From an uncultured Muribaculaceae bacterium (GTDB lineage: Bacteria > Bacteroidota > Bacteroidia > Bacteroidales > Muribaculaceae): a DNA stretch of 64,000 nt. The notes under the pieces were generated by a model that saw only the letters and a program-made list of their open reading frames with translations, was not told where the DNA came from and ran no database searches. Position 1 is the first letter of the stretch, and the number at the start of each line of letters is the position of its first letter. Of this stretch, positions 62,175 through 64,000 are shown in pieces. The stretch spans positions 6,787-70,786 of the forward strand of contig CAJTMM010000008.1 of the NCBI GenBank assembly GCA_910577465.1. Direction: 5' to 3'. A program made the position numbers and the translations under genes.

Positions 62175-63407
62175 ATGATTATATCCAATATAGGATTCAT
62201 GCCGGTTGATAGCAATCGTGTTGCCTATCTGCGTGGACACGATATGAATAGGCTTGAATCCATTAAAGATGCCTGGCTAAGAATTGAGGGCTGGGTGGTG
62301 AAGGAGTGGGGTGCGATGGCTGATTTCCCATCTACCGATGGCTCGGAGGAGATAGTCGATGCCAAAGGCGGATGTGTGTTACCGTCGTTCTGCGACTCGC
62401 ACACCCACACAGTATATGCCGGCAGCCGCGAGCTGGAGTTTGTTGACAAGATTCACGGACTGAGTTACGAGGAGATTGCCCGCAGGGGTGGCGGCATATT
62501 GAATTCCGCCGATTTGCTTCAGCGCACTTCGGAAGATGAATTGTTCCGCCAGTCGCTTGAGCGCGCACGCGAGGTTATGGCTATGGGTACCGGATGTCTT
62601 GAGATAAAGAGCGGTTACGGACTCACCACTGAATCGGAGTTGAAGATGTTGCGTGTGATAGCGCGCATAGCCGAGTCTGTACCTATGCGTGTGAAAGCCA
62701 CTTTCCTGGGAGCCCATGCCGTAGGGCGCGCCTACGCCGGACGGCAGACTGAATATGTGGATATGTTGTGTCGCGAGATGCTTCCCGCCGTGGCAGCCGA
62801 AGGGCTTGCCGAGTTTGTGGATGTGTTCTGCGACGAGGGATTTTTCACTCCGGTGGAGACTACGCGTATCATGGAAGAAGCCGCGCGTTACGGCATGCTG
62901 CCTAAGATTCATGCCAATGAACTGGCGGTGTCAGGCGGTGTACAGGCGGGTGTGGCAGCCGGAGCTGTTTCGGTGGACCATCTGGAGCGTATCACCGACG
63001 TGGAATCGGCTTTGCTCGGTGGTTCCGGTACGGTGGCGACATTACTCCCCGGAGCGTCCTTTTTCCTCGGTATGCCCTATGGTCCGGCACGTATGCTCAT
63101 GAAAGATAATGCCATAGTGGCGCTCGCTTCGGATTATAATCCCGGTTCGTCACCGTCGGGCAACATGCGCATGGTCATGTCGCTCGGATGTATCAAAATG
63201 AAGATGACGCCCGAGGAAGCGTTCAATGCTGTGACTCTCAACGGAGCCGCTGCCATGCAATTGGGGCATGATTATGGCTCCATTGCATGTGGCAAAGTGG
63301 CTAATTTCTTTATTACCAAACCCGTTTCGTCGTTTGAATTTCTGCCTTATGCGTATTCTACGCCACTTATAGAACGGGTTTATCTAAATGGAATGGAAGT
63401 AAAATAA
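62175..63407 (+). CDS. hutI: Imidazolonepropionase
   Basis: Opens the ring of 4-imidazolone-5-propionate to formiminoglutamate, the substrate of FtcD. It has 410 residues (amidohydrolase fold). Metal ligands are in LPSFCDSHTHTVYAGSRELE (HxH, about residue 78), FLGAHAVGRAYAG (about 176), KIHANELAVSGGVQAG (about 249) and ALASDYNPGSSPSGNM (Asp about 321). It lies 19 bases after hutH, in the same operon, and completes the histidine-to-glutamate path. Confidence 0.96.
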   Translation: MIISNIGFMPVDSNRVAYLRGHDMNRLESIKDAWLRIEGWVVKEWGAMADFPSTDGSEEIVDAKGGCVLPSFCDSHTHTVYAGSRELEFVDKIHGLSYEEIARRGGGILNSADLLQRTSEDELFRQSLERAREVMAMGTGCLEIKSGYGLTTESELKMLRVIARIAESVPMRVKATFLGAHAVGRAYAGRQTEYVDMLCREMLPAVAAEGLAEFVDVFCDEGFFTPVETTRIMEEAARYGMLPKIHANELAVSGGVQAGVAAGAVSVDHLERITDVESALLGGSGTVATLLPGASFFLGMPYGPARMLMKDNAIVALASDYNPGSSPSGNMRMVMSLGCIKMKMTPEEAFNAVTLNGAAAMQLGHDYGSIACGKVANFFITKPVSSFEFLPYAYSTPLIERVYLNGMEVK

Positions 63408-63411
63408 TACA

Positions 63412-63792
63412 ATGGAAACAAGAAGTGAGGTAGCTGCGGAAAATAAACGTAGCGGTGCATATAACTGTGCGCAGGCTGTGGCTTGTGCCTACCACGATAT
63501 TGTGGGAGTGGATGAGGAAACATTGAAAACCATCACCGCATCATTCGGTACCGGCATGGGTAACATGGACGGTACATGCGGGGCGCTGGTGGGAGCCGGG
63601 GTTATATTAGGTCTGGCAAAGCGCGACCGTGTGGTGGCGCGTGCAGCCATGAAGCGTGTCATGGATGGCTTTAAAGCCAAGAACGGTGCTACCGTATGCC
63701 GTGACCTCAAAGGTATCGACACCAAATGTGTGCTCCGTGAATGCAACGGCTGTGTAGCCGACGCCGCCGACCTCCTCGCCCGCGAACTATAG
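63412..63792 (+). CDS. C_GCAxxG_C_C family protein
   Basis: A 126-residue protein of the small redox/metal-type family named for its motif. Conserved residues are visible: YNCAQAVACAYHD (Cys 20), FGTGMGNMDGTCGALVGAGV (GTCGAL, about residues 44-63), and CRDLKGIDTKCVLRECNGCV (four cysteines, about 97-117). It begins four bases after the hutI stop and so is probably translated with the histidine operon. Function is unknown; a Fe-S or redox role is often suggested for the family. There is no signal peptide. Confidence 0.88.
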   Translation: METRSEVAAENKRSGAYNCAQAVACAYHDIVGVDEETLKTITASFGTGMGNMDGTCGALVGAGVILGLAKRDRVVARAAMKRVMDGFKAKNGATVCRDLKGIDTKCVLRECNGCVADAADLLAREL

Positions 63793-63796
63793 TCTA

Positions 63797-64000
63797 TTAT
63801 TTGCCGGAGTTTTTTTCTCCGCCGGAGAATGTGGTGAGGTGCTTTTCGTTCTGTGATATGAGCAGAAGGCGGTCGGTGAGGTATAGGCGTGTGCCACCGG
63901 TGGGTACCAGATATTTGTCGCGGCGTTTTATCATCACCACCAAGGTGTCGGGCGGCATGGTCACCTGATGCAGCAGGTCACCGTCGGCAAGCATGGCGGG
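63797..64000 (-). CDS. K+/H+ antiporter, C-terminal TrkA-C part only
   Basis: Minus-strand frame running in from the right edge. It reads MLADGDLLHQVTMPPDTLVV, then MIKRRDKYLVPTGGTRLYLT and DRLLLISQNEKHL. This matches the RCK/TrkA-C domain at the end of NhaP2/CvrA-type potassium/proton antiporters, where it binds a regulator. Only about 67 residues are visible; the membrane part lies outside the window. It converges with the C_GCAxxG_C_C gene, four bases apart. Confidence 0.7.
   Translation of the reverse strand, partial: PAMLADGDLLHQVTMPPDTLVVMIKRRDKYLVPTGGTRLYLTDRLLLISQNEKHLTTFSGGEKNSGK

Overview
The window reads as chromosome from a member of the Bacteroidales, most likely a Muribaculaceae-type gut commensal. 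The reasons are the SusC/SusD pair, the repeated Bacteroidetes promoter signature (TTTG or TTG, about 19-20 bases, then TAnnTTTG), the two-piece tmRNA tag GENNYALAA, the putative Bacteroidetes-type LptD, the FtcD-type histidine pathway, and mid-range GC. The family assignment is inference. No rRNA or tRNA gene was seen; one tmRNA gene is present.

Layout. 1-3.4 kb: envelope biogenesis on the minus strand (partial TamB-like gene, LptD-like gene). 3.7-7.5 kb: ilvE, an HD protein, a T7-type amidase, ApbE and a HAD phosphatase. 7.7-8.35 kb: three broken KilA-N pieces, one inverted. 8.5-20.4 kb: core genes (DJ-1 family, topA, RluA-type synthase, pyrBI, flavin reductase, glyA, sulfatase, lgt, bioD, 3'-5' exonuclease, a small membrane protein), with a three-copy 75-base repeat before topA. 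20.4-26.4 kb, minus strand: a giant FAD/Fe-S oxidoreductase, gadB and an NhaC-type antiporter. 26.6-35.6 kb, minus strand: a SusC/SusD outer-membrane nutrient locus with two further lipoproteins and an esterase gene broken by one in-frame stop.

35.97-42.62 kb is the most unusual region. The 3' end of the tmRNA gene appears three times (36356, 38652, 42605). The copies bound two tandem elements with related left and right ends and no visible integrase. Element 1 carries an AbiEi/AbiEii-type toxin-antitoxin pair. Element 2 carries an ORF-less group II intron placed right behind a terminator hairpin, a voltage-gated-type K+ channel, an EFR1-type flavodoxin/ferredoxin, an HD protein and a WG-repeat protein. 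The probable original tmRNA terminator lies beyond the last copy.

42.6-48.7 kb is an accessory stretch: a MATE pump behind a leader that contains a terminator, a flavodoxin-like protein, a lactonase-like MBL protein, a sigma-factor remnant, a MarR-GNAT fusion with a palindromic operator candidate, a cupin and two GNATs. 48.7-50.7 kb: an AI-2E family permease, a beta carbonic anhydrase and a decayed GH125 tail. 50.9-55.3 kb: xylose use (xylB-xylA-xylE). 55.4-56.8 kb: a cobalamin riboswitch ahead of a divergent MetE-like protein. 56.9-63.8 kb: histidine degradation (ftcD-hutU-hutH-hutI) ending in a C_GCAxxG_C_C protein. The right edge cuts a K+/H+ antiporter gene.

All family calls come from reading motifs by eye; no database search was run.
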